Source: Pseudomonas entomophila (GTDB lineage: Bacteria; Pseudomonadota; Gammaproteobacteria; Pseudomonadales; Pseudomonadaceae). From it: DNA of 64,000 bases. Under the pieces are notes generated by a model, which saw only the letters and a program-made list of their open reading frames with translations, was not told where the DNA came from and searched no databases. Shown one piece after another: positions 1 to 10,825 of this stretch (within the stretch, counting starts at the first letter, position 1; each line of letters opens with the position of its first letter). The stretch spans positions 124,001 to 188,000 of the forward strand of contig NZ_JARGCS010000008.1 of NCBI RefSeq assembly GCF_029193575.1. The letters run 5' to 3'. The position numbers were made by a program, and so were the translations under genes.

Positions 1-759
1 CGCCGACGCTTTCTGGCCTGGAGTCGAGCCAGCCTGCGGGTGGTCGGGTATGGTGGCCTGCATGGCGCACAGCCCTGCGTGGGTACCTTGTGCGCCTCGC
101 TGGGGCGCCTGCGCGCACTGGCGGCGGCGCCACTGGAGCGGCCCGAGCCGGTCACGCAGGTGAGCGAAAATACCCCCACGCTGCGGCTGATCCCGCTCGA
201 TGACCTGTTGCAGCCCATCAACGAGGGCGAGCGGCTGCTGCAGATGCTCGGGCACAGCGACACGGCCTTGGGCGGTGGTGCGGCGTTGGCGACCTTCTTC
301 GACCCCACGCCACTCGCGCACCTGCAAGCGCTGCGTGCGCGACTGCTGCAGGGCAAGGACGAAGGGCTGTGCTCGCAGCTTTGGCAGGAGCAGGCCCGGG
401 CGCTGTTCGAGCAGGGCTATGGCATCGGCGACACGCAACTGGTTTGCCTGCTGTTCACCCCCTTCGTCGACCGTGGTCGGGGCTTGGGGCACTTCGTGCA
501 ACGTTGCCACCCGAACATGCGCGTGGCCTTGCCCTACCTGCACCGGGCCTTGCAAGGCAAACCCTGCCCCGAAGCGGTACTGCGCTGGTTGATCGAGACC
601 AGCGGCCTGAACCTGGCGCAACTGCGTGCCCTGTACCTGGGCAGGGTGGCGCAGCCGGCATTGCAACTGCTCAAGGCATTGGCTCGGCGTGACTCGCGCC
701 TGAGCTTGCTGGCGCAACGGCCCTTGTGCGTCGAGGCGAAGGACCGGACGGCGATCTGA
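1..759 (+). CDS. Unrecognised protein, 3' part only
   Basis: The reading frame is open from the first base of the window, so the true start lies upstream and about 252 C-terminal residues are visible. I recognise no domain. The visible part is Leu/Arg/Ala rich and looks mostly alpha-helical and soluble, with no clear membrane segment or signal peptide. Its stop overlaps the start of the next gene (TGATG at 757-761), so it is probably translationally coupled to the MocR-like regulator. The GC-rich codon use matches its neighbours. No function is assigned. Confidence 0.7.
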   Translation, partial: RRRFLAWSRASLRVVGYGGLHGAQPCVGTLCASLGRLRALAAAPLERPEPVTQVSENTPTLRLIPLDDLLQPINEGERLLQMLGHSDTALGGGAALATFFDPTPLAHLQALRARLLQGKDEGLCSQLWQEQARALFEQGYGIGDTQLVCLLFTPFVDRGRGLGHFVQRCHPNMRVALPYLHRALQGKPCPEAVLRWLIETSGLNLAQLRALYLGRVAQPALQLLKALARRDSRLSLLAQRPLCVEAKDRTAI

Positions 760-2117
760 TGGGGCGCTCGGCGCGCGGCGAGTTCGCCTACCAGGCGGTC
801 TATCGTTACCTGGAAACCTTGATTGCCCAGGCCGGGCAGGGCGGTGCCCGGCGCCTGCCTTCGTTGCGCGACCTGTCGCGGCGCCTGCGGGTGTCGCTGG
901 CCACCGTGCAGAACGCCTATTCCCTGCTGGAACACGAGGGGCGGGTGACCTCGATGCCGCGTTCCGGTTACTTCGTGCGCCTGTGCCCGCACGATGTCGA
1001 GCCGATCACCCACGCGGCTAGCTCACCGTTCAGCTTGCCCCCGCTGGTGTTACCGGCGTTGGAACGCATGCTGCTGGCCCATGAGCGACGTCTGGCGCGC
1101 CAGGCCATGCGGTTGCCGGCGAGCAATCGGGCACCCGGCAGCGCGTCGCTGCGCCAGGTGCTTGCCGCGCGTCATACCCGTTCTTCCAGCCAGTGCTGGA
1201 ATGCCGACGACGTGCACCTGGCCTGTGACGTGCAGGCCTTGCTGCACACCCTGGTGGGCGCACTGGCGCTGCAGGGCGCCACGGCGTTGGTGGCCACGCC
1301 TTGCTGCTGGCGTCTGTTGCAGGGGCTGCGCCAGGCCGATGTGCGGGTGCTCGAAGTGCCCCTGGACGGTTATCTGGACCTGAACGTGCTGGAGTGGCTG
1401 TTGCTGCATGAACCCGTGCGTCTGTTGCTGCTGCCGTCGTGCCTGGCCTCGCCGACCGGGCGGCTGCTGGCCGTGCACGAGCAGCGCAAGATCGAGCACC
1501 TGCTCGACCAGCACGCCGTCTGGTTGCTGGAGAACGACCTCGACAGCGAACACTGCTTCGCCGCGCCGCCCAGCGCGCGCCTGCGCGATGGGGTCGATCC
1601 GCGGCGGCTGCTGGTGCTGGGCTCGCTGGAAAGCGTGGTTGGCGTCGAGGCGCCCTACGCCTATCTGTTGGGACGCCAGCCCTCGGTGCGTGAAGCCTTC
1701 GTCCGGCGTGCCTTCGTCTTGCCACCGCTGCGCCAGCAGGCGGTCGCCTTGCTGCTGGGCCGTGGCGATGTCGACAGCCAGCTGCAAGCGCTACGCGACA
1801 TGCTGGCCACGCGCATGGGGCAGTTGTGTCGGGAGGTCGAGCGCCGGTTGGGCGACCATCTGATCTTCCAGCGCCCGGTGGGTGGCAGGGCCCTATGGTG
1901 TCGCGTGCGTCACCCGGTGGATGTGCGCCAGGTGGCGGTCGCCCTGGCAGGCAGCGAACTGGCGGTCGCGCCCGGTGACCTGTTCAGTCTGCACGGGCAC
2001 TATCACCAACACCTGCTGCTGGCTTGGGGCGGTGATGAGCCTGCGCAGTTGCAACGGGCGATCGAGCAACTCGGGCAGGTATTGCAGCGCCAGCTCACCG
2101 CGACGACGCAGGGCTGA
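759..2117 (+). CDS. MocR/GntR-family protein with degenerate aminotransferase domain
   Basis: This 452-residue protein has an N-terminal GntR winged helix (about residues 8-75, with the PSLRDLSRRLRVSLATVQNAY recognition segment) followed by a fold-type-I aminotransferase-like domain, the architecture of MocR regulators, which normally bind PLP. The segment where MocR proteins read GSFSK...RLGYL reads GSLESVVGVEAPYAYL (residues 288-303), so the Schiff-base lysine position holds serine. The usual D-x-Y of the cofactor pocket reads D-L-D (residue 260 onward). It may therefore be a DNA-binding protein that senses another ligand, or none. I chose the ATG at 759 because it overlaps the upstream stop; an in-frame upstream start at 726 would lie deep inside the previous gene. 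Its target is unknown. Confidence 0.82.
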   Translation: MGRSARGEFAYQAVYRYLETLIAQAGQGGARRLPSLRDLSRRLRVSLATVQNAYSLLEHEGRVTSMPRSGYFVRLCPHDVEPITHAASSPFSLPPLVLPALERMLLAHERRLARQAMRLPASNRAPGSASLRQVLAARHTRSSSQCWNADDVHLACDVQALLHTLVGALALQGATALVATPCCWRLLQGLRQADVRVLEVPLDGYLDLNVLEWLLLHEPVRLLLLPSCLASPTGRLLAVHEQRKIEHLLDQHAVWLLENDLDSEHCFAAPPSARLRDGVDPRRLLVLGSLESVVGVEAPYAYLLGRQPSVREAFVRRAFVLPPLRQQAVALLLGRGDVDSQLQALRDMLATRMGQLCREVERRLGDHLIFQRPVGGRALWCRVRHPVDVRQVAVALAGSELAVAPGDLFSLHGHYHQHLLLAWGGDEPAQLQRAIEQLGQVLQRQLTATTQG

Positions 2118-2195
2118 CCATCGGTCCGTGGCGCTTGCCAGTGAAGCGGGTCTGTATGTATAACCAGTGCACTCACCTGCTGCCGATGCCTTGCC

Positions 2196-3851
2196 GTGAT
2201 CGCCCATTCCGTCGACGACCCTTTCTATTACCTGCATAACTTCCGCCAGGTGCTGGCCTGGGTCGAACAACGCTACGCCGACCTGCTCGACCCAGAGGCG
2301 CTGGGGTTCGTGCAGGCGTTCGCCTCGTTGCCGCAACCAAGCCAGGCACTGCTGGTGCGCATGGTAATGCGCAAGGGCGAGCTGTTTCGCAGTGACCGGC
2401 TTGCCTACACCGAGATTGGCGACACCGTGGCGGCACTCGGCCCTTTGCTGACGCTGGGTTGGGCCTGCGACCAGCCGCGGCTGGGCGTGGCAGCGCTGTG
2501 CGGCCTGCTGCGCAAAGACGAACTGGCGCACTGTTTCGCCGGCCAGTTGAGCCGTCCCCGGGCGCCCAAGGCCGAGCTGGTGCTGCAGTTGCAGGCCTTG
2601 CAGCTGGTCGAGCAGCCCTTGACCGAGTGGTTCCCCGACGCGTCGCTGCGCATCGTGCACTGGCGCCTGCAAACGCTCTGCGACCGTCTGCGCCTGTTGT
2701 TCTTCGGCAACCTGTACCAGGACTGGTCGGAGTTCGTGCTGGCCGACCTGGGGGTGTTTCGTTACGAACAGGTGCCGTTCAGCGCCGACTCCCGGGCGTT
2801 GGGCGAGCGCAGCGAGGTTGACCTGGCCATGGCCTTGCATGCCTGCGCCGAGCGTCTGGAGCAGGGGGAAGCGCCGGCACAGGTGCTGGCGACCTTGCAG
2901 GGCCTGCACAGCGACAACCCCTGGTTGGCGCGGCGTCGCTCGCGGCTGCTGTTCAGCCTTGGGCAGCAATGCGAGCGTCTGGGCGACTGGGACTTGGCCC
3001 TGGCCGTGTATGAGGGCTGCATGCACCCCGAGGCCCGCATCCGGCGGGTGCGCGTGTTCGAGCGCAGCGAGCAGTGGGCCCAGGCCCAGGCCCTGGCCCT
3101 GCAGATGGCCCAGTGCCCGGCCAACCCCCTTGAGGCCCAGGCCCTGGAACGCATGCTGCCACGCCTGGCGCGCAAGCTTGGCGGGCCGCCTCAGCGCCGC
3201 CGGCCAGCCGCGCCACTGGAGCTGATCGAGCTGGAATTGCCACGCGAGCACGCGGCGCTGGGGGTGGAGGAGGCGGTGCGCCAGCACTTGGCCGAGGCCG
3301 GTGGCGAGGTGCATTACGTCGAAAACACGCTGTTCAACAGCCTGTTCGGCCTGTTGTGCTGGGAGGCGATCTTCGCGCCCCTGCCGGGGGCGTTCTTCCA
3401 TCCGTTCCAGGCCGGCCCGCAAGACCTGCACGATGACGATTTCCAGCCACGCCGCGCGGCGCTGTTCGACGCCTGCCTGGGCAGGCTCGACGACGGCAGC
3501 TACCGCGCCGCGATGCGCCAGTGCTTCGTCGCCAAGCAGGGGCTGCAGTCACCGTTCGTATTTTGGCAGGCGCTCAGCGCACAGCTGCTCGACCAGGCCT
3601 TGGCATGCCTGCCGGCAGCGCACTTGAAACAGTGCTTCCTGCGCTTGCTGCAGGACATCCGCAACAACCGCGCCGGCATGCCCGACCTTATCCAGTTCTG
3701 GCCCGAAGAAGGGCGCTACCGCATGGTCGAGGTCAAGGGCCCCGGTGACCGTCTGCAGGACAACCAACTGCGCTGGCTCGACTTCTGCCGCCAGCACGGC
3801 CTGCCAGTGGCGGTCTGTCATGTGCGCTGGCGCGCGGAGACCGCGGCATGA
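2196..3851 (+). CDS. fan1: FAN1-type VRR-NUC structure-specific nuclease
   Basis: This 551-residue protein ends in a VRR-NUC PD-(D/E)XK nuclease domain (about residues 370-550). Candidate catalytic residues are E376, D497 (in GMPDL), E512 and K514 (in EVKGPGD). These have the same relative spacing that I recall for E386, D507, E522 and K524 of the structurally solved P. aeruginosa FAN1. Residues 210-325 look like helical TPR-type repeats. FAN1 enzymes cut 5' flaps and branched DNA and take part in interstrand crosslink repair. Translation begins at a GTG, as no in-frame ATG fits the N-terminus. The stop overlaps the start of the helicase gene by 4 bases (ATGA), pointing to coupled synthesis and a shared repair function. 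Confidence 0.9.
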   Translation: MIAHSVDDPFYYLHNFRQVLAWVEQRYADLLDPEALGFVQAFASLPQPSQALLVRMVMRKGELFRSDRLAYTEIGDTVAALGPLLTLGWACDQPRLGVAALCGLLRKDELAHCFAGQLSRPRAPKAELVLQLQALQLVEQPLTEWFPDASLRIVHWRLQTLCDRLRLLFFGNLYQDWSEFVLADLGVFRYEQVPFSADSRALGERSEVDLAMALHACAERLEQGEAPAQVLATLQGLHSDNPWLARRRSRLLFSLGQQCERLGDWDLALAVYEGCMHPEARIRRVRVFERSEQWAQAQALALQMAQCPANPLEAQALERMLPRLARKLGGPPQRRRPAAPLELIELELPREHAALGVEEAVRQHLAEAGGEVHYVENTLFNSLFGLLCWEAIFAPLPGAFFHPFQAGPQDLHDDDFQPRRAALFDACLGRLDDGSYRAAMRQCFVAKQGLQSPFVFWQALSAQLLDQALACLPAAHLKQCFLRLLQDIRNNRAGMPDLIQFWPEEGRYRMVEVKGPGDRLQDNQLRWLDFCRQHGLPVAVCHVRWRAETAA

Positions 3852-6109
3852 TCAAGAGCGTCGCGGTGCGCGCCCTGTGCGAGTTCAGTGCCAAGGCTGG
3901 GGACCTCGACCTGCGTTTCACCCCGTCGCCCAGCGCAATGGAGGGGATCGATGGTCATCGCCGAGTGGTGGCGCGGCGCGGGCCCGGTTATGAAGCCGAG
4001 GTCGCGCTGGAGGGCGAATACCAGGGGCTGCGCGTGCGTGGCCGCGCCGATGGCTACGACCCTGCGTGCAACCGCCTCGAGGAGATCAAGACCCACCGCG
4101 GCGACCTGGGCCGCCAGCCGACCAACCACCGGCAACTGCACTGGGCCCAGGCCAAGGTCTATGCCTGGCTGCTGTGCCAGGCGCGAGGGCTGGCGAGCAT
4201 CGAGGTGGCGCTGGTGTACCTGGACGTCGACAGCGACCGCCAGACGCTGTTCAGCGAGCAGCACGACGCCGACGCGTTGCGTGGCTTCTTCGAAGCCCAG
4301 TGCCAGGTGTTCCTTGGCTGGGCGCAAGGGCAGGGGCGCCGGCTTGCCGAGCGCGACCTTGGCTTGCAGGCCCTGAGCTTTCCCTACCCGGCGTTTCGCC
4401 AAGGCCAGCGGCAACTGGCGGAAACCTTGTACAAGGCGGTCAGCACCGGGCGTTGCCTGATGGCCCAGGCCAGCACTGGCATCGGCAAGACCCTTGGTAC
4501 GTTGTTCCCACTGCTCAAGGCCATGGTCCCGCAGCAACTGGACAAGCTGTTCTTCCTCACTGCCAAGACCCCAGGCCGTGCCCTGGCCCTGGATGCCCTG
4601 CGCCAAGTCACCGACGCCAACCCGCAGCCGGCGCTGCGCACCTTGGAGTTGATCGCACGGGACAAGGCCTGCGAATACCCCGAACGTGCCTGCCACGGCG
4701 AGTCGTGCCCCCTGGCCCAAGGCTTCTACGACCGCCTGCCGGCTGCCCGCGAGGCCGCGGCCCGGGTGCCCCTGCTGGATCGCACGGCCGTGCGCGAAGT
4801 TGCCTTGGCCCACCGGGTGTGCCCCTATTACCTGAGCCAGGAGATGGCCCGTTGGGTCGATGTGGTGGTTGCCGACTACAACTACTACTTCGATGCCCAC
4901 GCCTTGCTGTTCGCCTTGGGCCAGGCCAACCAGTGGCGGGTCGCGGTGCTGGTGGACGAGGCGCACAACCTGGTCGAGCGCGGCCGCGCCATGTACAGCG
5001 CAAGCCTCGACCAGGGCCAACTCCTTGGCTTGCGCCAGGCCAAGCCGAGGGGGCTGGGTAGCGCGCTGGAGCGGCTTAACCGCCAGTGGAATGCGTTGTT
5101 CAAGGCGCAACGGACGCCGTACCAGGCCAGCGACACGTTGCCCGACACCTTCCTGCGCGCCCTGCAACACTGCATCGGGTTGATCCAGGAGCGCCTGGAG
5201 CAGGCCCCCGCCGAGCAGGACCCGGCGCTGTTGCAGTTCTACTTCCAGGCCTTGCAGTTCAGCCGGGTGGCCGAACTGTTCGATGAGCACTTCCTGTTCG
5301 ACATCAGCCTGCGCAATGGCCCGCGCCGTCGCCAGCTGGCCACCCTGACCCTGCGCAACGTGGTGCCGGCACGCCTGCTGGGCCCACGGATGAGCGCCGC
5401 GCGCAGCGTCACGCTGTTCTCCGCGACCCTGGGGCCGCGGCACTTCTACGCCGACCTGCTGGGGATGCCCGCCGACACCGCGTGGCTGGAGGTGGCGGCG
5501 CCGTTTCGCGCCGAGCAGTTGCAGGTGCGCATCGTCAGCCAGGTCTCGACCCGCTACCAGCAGCGCCAGGCGTCGCTGGCGCCGATCGTCGCGCTGATCG
5601 CCGAGCAGTATCAGCGCCAGCCGGGCAATTACCTGGCGTTCTTCAGCAGTTTCGAATACCTGCAACAGGTGGCCGCGCTGTTCGCCGAGCAGCACCCGGG
5701 GGTGGCGCACTGGTGCCAGGCCCCGGGCATGGACGAGGCGGCACGCGAGGCGTTTCTCGCGCGCTTCGTGGCGGACGGGCAGGGCATTGGTTTCGCCGTG
5801 CTCGGCGGCGCCTTCGGCGAGGGGGTCGACCTGCCGGGAACGCGCCTGATCGGCGCGTTCGTCGCCACCCTCGGGCTGCCTCAGGTCAACCCGGTCAACG
5901 AGCAGTTCAAGCAGCGCCTGGGCCGCCAGTTCGGCGCCGGGTTCGACTACGCCTACCTCTACCCGGGGGTGCGCAAGGTTATCCAGGCCGCCGGTCGGGT
6001 GATTCGAGGTGACCAGGACCGTGGCGTGTTGCTGCTGATCGACGAGCGCTTCGCCGAGGCGCGGGTGCGGCAGATGTTTCCCAGTTGGTGGGGGGTGGCC
6101 AGCGGATAG
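3848..6109 (+). CDS. Cas4/RecB-like nuclease fused to Fe-S DinG/XPD-type helicase
   Basis: This 753-residue protein is predicted to unwind, and possibly also cut, DNA. Its N-terminus (residues 1-165) has a PD-(D/E)XK arrangement: GRADG with D68, then EEIKTH with E79 and K81, followed by the QAKVYAWLL helix. A superfamily 2 helicase follows, with Walker A ASTGIGKT (208-215) and DEAH box VDEAHN (369-374). Four cysteines between them (about 275, 282, 287 and 325) match the Fe-S cluster of XPD/DinG/Rad3 helicases. The C-terminal half carries helicase motifs V and VI (QRLGRQ, AAGRVIRG). It overlaps the FAN1 gene by 4 bases. A strand-separating helicase coupled to a flap nuclease suggests joint action on crosslinked or branched DNA, which is inference. 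Confidence 0.88.
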   Translation: MIKSVAVRALCEFSAKAGDLDLRFTPSPSAMEGIDGHRRVVARRGPGYEAEVALEGEYQGLRVRGRADGYDPACNRLEEIKTHRGDLGRQPTNHRQLHWAQAKVYAWLLCQARGLASIEVALVYLDVDSDRQTLFSEQHDADALRGFFEAQCQVFLGWAQGQGRRLAERDLGLQALSFPYPAFRQGQRQLAETLYKAVSTGRCLMAQASTGIGKTLGTLFPLLKAMVPQQLDKLFFLTAKTPGRALALDALRQVTDANPQPALRTLELIARDKACEYPERACHGESCPLAQGFYDRLPAAREAAARVPLLDRTAVREVALAHRVCPYYLSQEMARWVDVVVADYNYYFDAHALLFALGQANQWRVAVLVDEAHNLVERGRAMYSASLDQGQLLGLRQAKPRGLGSALERLNRQWNALFKAQRTPYQASDTLPDTFLRALQHCIGLIQERLEQAPAEQDPALLQFYFQALQFSRVAELFDEHFLFDISLRNGPRRRQLATLTLRNVVPARLLGPRMSAARSVTLFSATLGPRHFYADLLGMPADTAWLEVAAPFRAEQLQVRIVSQVSTRYQQRQASLAPIVALIAEQYQRQPGNYLAFFSSFEYLQQVAALFAEQHPGVAHWCQAPGMDEAAREAFLARFVADGQGIGFAVLGGAFGEGVDLPGTRLIGAFVATLGLPQVNPVNEQFKQRLGRQFGAGFDYAYLYPGVRKVIQAAGRVIRGDQDRGVLLLIDERFAEARVRQMFPSWWGVASG

Positions 6110-6115
6110 AGGCTG

Positions 6116-6148
6116 TGGGTGTCTGTGCCCCGCGATGGGGCCGGCACT
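6116..6148. repeat. Degenerate REP-like element
   Basis: The spacer between the helicase and pgm contains TGCCCCGCGATGGGGCCGGC, which matches one half of the REP motif found repeatedly in this window but lacks the other arm. It is probably a decayed copy. Confidence 0.45.
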
Positions 6149-6255
6149 GAATTTCCACTACCGACAAGACCACCACCCAGCCCATCGCACGGCGCTGCAA
6201 CTCCCAGTACACTGCGCGTTCCAACACCTACATCCCGTTGAACTCGAGGTTCTGC

Positions 6256-7893
<1,638 letters not shown>

Positions 7894-7907
7894 TTGAATC
7901 GTGTTGA

Positions 7908-7946
7908 GCGGGCGAGCCCTGTCGTGGGGCAAGCCCGCTCCTGCAA
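7908..7946. repeat. REP element
   Basis: This is a copy of the putida-type REP motif (GTGGGGCAAGCCCGCTCCTGCA) between the convergent pgm and MFS genes. It can form a short hairpin and may act as a transcription end for both. Confidence 0.7.
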
Positions 7947-7976
7947 GATCGACGGGGCCCGCCCACATTCAGGCAA

Positions 7977-9302
7977 TCACACTGCCGCACCGGCGCTCCC
8001 GCTGGCCGGCTCCTCATGCAGCGACACCCGCGCCGTCTCCGGCAATGCCAACCCTCCCACCAGCGCCAACAAGGCAATCGCCACCAGGTAGAACGCCGGC
8101 GCCAGGCTGCTGCCTGTTTGCCCGATCAGCCAGGTCGCCACCAGCGGCGCGGTACCGCCGAACAAGGTGTAGGCGACGTTGTAGGTAATCGCCGAGGCGC
8201 TATAGCGGCTGCGGGTCGGGAAGCACTCCGACAGCAACGCTGCGGTGACCACATTGCACAGCAGCGCCCCCACCGCCAGCAGGATCACCCCCAGCAACGC
8301 TCCGCTCATCGAACCCGAACTGGCCAGCCAGTAGGCCGGGAACACCGCCAACATCATCCACAGGCAGGCGAAACCCATGGTCCGCCTCCGTCCGATACGG
8401 TCGCTGAAGGCCCCTGCCAGCGGACAACCGGCGGCGGCGAACAGCAGCGCCACGGTGGTCACCAGCAGCGACTCGGCGCGGTCCAGATGGCCGACCAGTT
8501 GCAGGTAGGTGGCGAAGTAGGTGGTGAACATGTAGAACGACAGCGCCGTCAACGAGATGAACGCGCCCAGGTTGCGGATCGCCCGGCCATGGTGGCGCAG
8601 GGTGTCCATCAGCGGTGAATGCTCGTGCTGACGGCCTTCGGCGATGGCCTGGCGGAATGCTGGGGTCTCTTCCATGCGCCAGCGCAGGTAGAGCCCGACC
8701 AGGCCCAAAGGCGCGGCGATCAGGAACGGCACGCGCCAGCCCCAAGCGTTCATCGCCTCGCTGCTCAGGTTGGCTTCCAGGGCGTAGGCGATCACCGCCG
8801 CGCAGGCGAAGGCGCTGAAGGTCGATACCGGCACGAAGCTGCCGTAGAAGGCGCGCTTGTCGTTGGGCGCGTGCTCCATCAGGTAGGCGCAGGCCCCGGC
8901 GTATTCGCCACCGGCGGAGAAGCCCTGCAGGCAGCGGGCGAAGGTCAGCAGCGCCGGTGCCGCGAGGCCGATGCTGGCGTAGGTTGGCAGCAGGCCGATC
9001 AGCGTGGTGGCGCCCGCCATCAGCAGGATGGTCAGCGACAGAATGCGCTTGCGCCCCAGGCGGTCGCCCAGCGCGCCGAACACGATGCCGCCCAGCGGGC
9101 GCAGGGCGAAGGCCACGGCAAACACGGCGAAGGTCTTGAGCAGGCCGACGCTGGGGTCGGAGCTGGCAAAGAACTGTGCGGCGATCAGCGTGGCGAGGAA
9201 ACCGTAGACGGCGAAGTCGAACCATTCGACGAAGTTGCCGATCGCCGAGGCGGCGATTACCCGGCACAGCGTGGCGGGGGATACCTCATGGGGTGCAGAC
9301 AT
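7977..9302 (-). CDS. MFS transporter, metabolite:H+ symporter (ProP-like) family
   Basis: This 441-residue protein has 12 predicted membrane segments and the marks of the metabolite:H+ symporter branch: NFVEWFDFAVYGFLAT in helix 1, GALGDRLGRKR between helices 2 and 3, and RCLQGFSAGGEYAGA in helix 4. Members import compatible solutes, citrate, ketoglutarate or shikimate with protons across the inner membrane; the substrate here cannot be told. I prefer the ATG at 9302, which has a GGAG nine bases upstream; an ATG at 9308 is an alternative adding two residues. It has no operon partner: the upstream nucleotidyltransferase gene ends about 200 bases away, and that gap shows nothing notable. Confidence 0.9.
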   Translation of the reverse strand: MSAPHEVSPATLCRVIAASAIGNFVEWFDFAVYGFLATLIAAQFFASSDPSVGLLKTFAVFAVAFALRPLGGIVFGALGDRLGRKRILSLTILLMAGATTLIGLLPTYASIGLAAPALLTFARCLQGFSAGGEYAGACAYLMEHAPNDKRAFYGSFVPVSTFSAFACAAVIAYALEANLSSEAMNAWGWRVPFLIAAPLGLVGLYLRWRMEETPAFRQAIAEGRQHEHSPLMDTLRHHGRAIRNLGAFISLTALSFYMFTTYFATYLQLVGHLDRAESLLVTTVALLFAAAGCPLAGAFSDRIGRRRTMGFACLWMMLAVFPAYWLASSGSMSGALLGVILLAVGALLCNVVTAALLSECFPTRSRYSASAITYNVAYTLFGGTAPLVATWLIGQTGSSLAPAFYLVAIALLALVGGLALPETARVSLHEEPASGSAGAAV

Positions 9303-9514
9303 GCGCATGTTCTCCGTTTGTCATAGGCAGCCTGGGCGAGAGCGGCGCGGTCGTGGCCGCGGCTTCTGGTTGTCAGGGCAGTAGAACGGAGGTCTGCAAG
9401 GACGGCTTCTTCGAGGGCGACATCGGGATGCCTGTTCTGGCCGAGCGGCGGGCCTGTGGGCTGGGTGTGTTCCGCGACAGGCGGGCGAAGGCGCAGCCCT
9501 GTTTCGCTGTCCGG

Positions 9515-10075
9515 CTAGGGTTCGCCGGGGAAGATGAGCTTCGGCCATCGGTCGCGCCAAGCCTTGGATTGAATACGCTCCAGGAAGATGGCCTGCTTTT
9601 CGGCCTTGAATCGCGCGGTGCAGCGCACCGTCAGTGAGAACAGGTCTTCCAAGCCCAAGGGCGCCGAGATTTCCATCCGGCCCTCGCGACCGAGCCGCAC
9701 CCCCACGGCAGTGGCGGTTTCGGGCCAGTGCGTCATCGCATCGGCAGCCGACGTGTACGGCCTGTCGGCATTACGCACATGCATCCGCGCCTGGTTCTTC
9801 ACCGACCAGTTCAAACCGCCGTACCGGCTCGACAGTTCAGCCTCCAGGGCGCCGTCCGTTGCCGCATCGGCCCGTGCCGTGTCGTACCAGATGACGTCGA
9901 TATCCTCAGGCAGCATGGACCCGTCGCGTTGATGCAGGTGGTCCCACACCAGACTGCGCACGAAGCCTGCCGCCACCCAGCAATCCGGCAGCGCCAGGCC
10001 CTGGACGGTGCGTAGGATCCGCATGCGCACAGGGTCGCTGGCGAGCAAGGTTTGCAGTTGTGCTTCGTGCGTCAT
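9515..10075 (-). CDS. Nucleotidyltransferase family protein (NTP_transf_6 / DUF925 type)
   Basis: This 186-residue protein resembles the DUF925 family of stand-alone nucleotidyltransferase-fold proteins. Visible features are WVAAGFVRSLVWD near the N-terminus, the PEDIDVIWYD metal-binding segment with paired acidic residues, and the C-terminal WRDRWPKLIF ending typical of the group. The family's biochemical role is not established; proposed roles are nucleotide or RNA transfer reactions. The ATG at 10075 is preferred over an adjacent TTG. It is not closely linked to neighbours and lacks a SMODS/CD-NTase-like core, so I do not connect it with the SLATT protein nearby. Confidence 0.82.
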   Translation of the reverse strand: MTHEAQLQTLLASDPVRMRILRTVQGLALPDCWVAAGFVRSLVWDHLHQRDGSMLPEDIDVIWYDTARADAATDGALEAELSSRYGGLNWSVKNQARMHVRNADRPYTSAADAMTHWPETATAVGVRLGREGRMEISAPLGLEDLFSLTVRCTARFKAEKQAIFLERIQSKAWRDRWPKLIFPGEP

Positions 10076-10203
10076 CAATTTCCAGCACCCAGAGGATCTT
10101 GCAGGCCTGCCAGAGCGGCATGGCGCCGTGCATTTGCAACGCTGCAGGTGCCTGTCGAGTGTCCGATATTAATGCTCTGGCGCGGTTCTACGAAAGCCAC
10201 CTC

Positions 10204-10659
10204 TCAGTCGAACACCTCGGCGATGAACGCCTCCAGCGTACTGGCTTCGAGGATCTCGATGGAGAAGTGCCCGAAGCGCTTGGGCAGCCAGATGATCCGC
10301 CCGCCGGAGGGCGTCTGCAGGTTATCCCGCGCCAGTGGGTTGCCGTTTTCGTCCTCGGGTTGCACGCCGTTGGCCAGCAACTGGTCATAGACCCGTTCGA
10401 TGTCCGGGGTGGAGTAGCAGTGGCGGTAGATCATGCCTTCGCCGTGGGCGTCGAGCAGTTCCTTGAGGTTGCCGGCCAGGGGTTGGACCAGCATGAAGCG
10501 CTCCTCGCCGACCAGCGCGACCGCGTAGTGCACGTGCAGGCCGCCGCGTTCCCACACCTGGGTGCGCGAGATCCGCGCGCCGAGCACCTTGGCGTAGTAG
10601 GCGCAAGCCGTCTGCAGGTCGTTGACCAAGACATCCACGTGGCTGAACTTCAGATCCAT
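10204..10659 (-). CDS. VOC-superfamily (glyoxalase/dioxygenase-fold) protein
   Basis: This 151-residue protein begins FSHVDVLVNDLQTACAYYAKVLGA, a classic vicinal-oxygen-chelate opening, and has two beta-alpha-beta-beta-beta modules. Candidate metal ligands are the His of FSHVDV, His/Tyr residues in the middle (HVHY, YRHCY) and the Glu of FSIEILEA. The fold serves glyoxalases, ring-cleaving dioxygenases and resistance proteins; the substrate is not evident. The start at 10659 is chosen because it places the VOC motif at residue 5, as in relatives; an upstream extension would run into the adjacent REP element. Confidence 0.82.
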   Translation of the reverse strand: MDLKFSHVDVLVNDLQTACAYYAKVLGARISRTQVWERGGLHVHYAVALVGEERFMLVQPLAGNLKELLDAHGEGMIYRHCYSTPDIERVYDQLLANGVQPEDENGNPLARDNLQTPSGGRIIWLPKRFGHFSIEILEASTLEAFIAEVFD

Positions 10660-10718
10660 TGCATCACTCGTCGTCAGAGGGAGGGCGCGCAGCGCCATCC
10701 TCTGCAACGCTGATGGCC

Positions 10719-10747
10719 CTGTGGGGGCGGGCTTGCCCCGCGATTAC
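10719..10747. repeat. REP element
   Basis: This single putida-type REP copy (GGGGGCGGGCTTGCCCCGCGAT) lies between the VOC gene and the SLATT gene. Confidence 0.65.
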
Positions 10748-10825
10748 GGGCAATGCCCGTGCCTTTGGCGCAAAGCGCTCGGCCCCGGCATGATAAGCCC
10801 CTGCGCCGCACCGTTTCCAGGCCCC

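Noticed and set aside
3818..5710. Very long open frame antisense to the helicase gene
   Set aside because: High GC content leaves long stop-free antisense frames. Its product is Gln/Leu/His-rich low-complexity without family resemblance, and the plus strand encodes an intact helicase.
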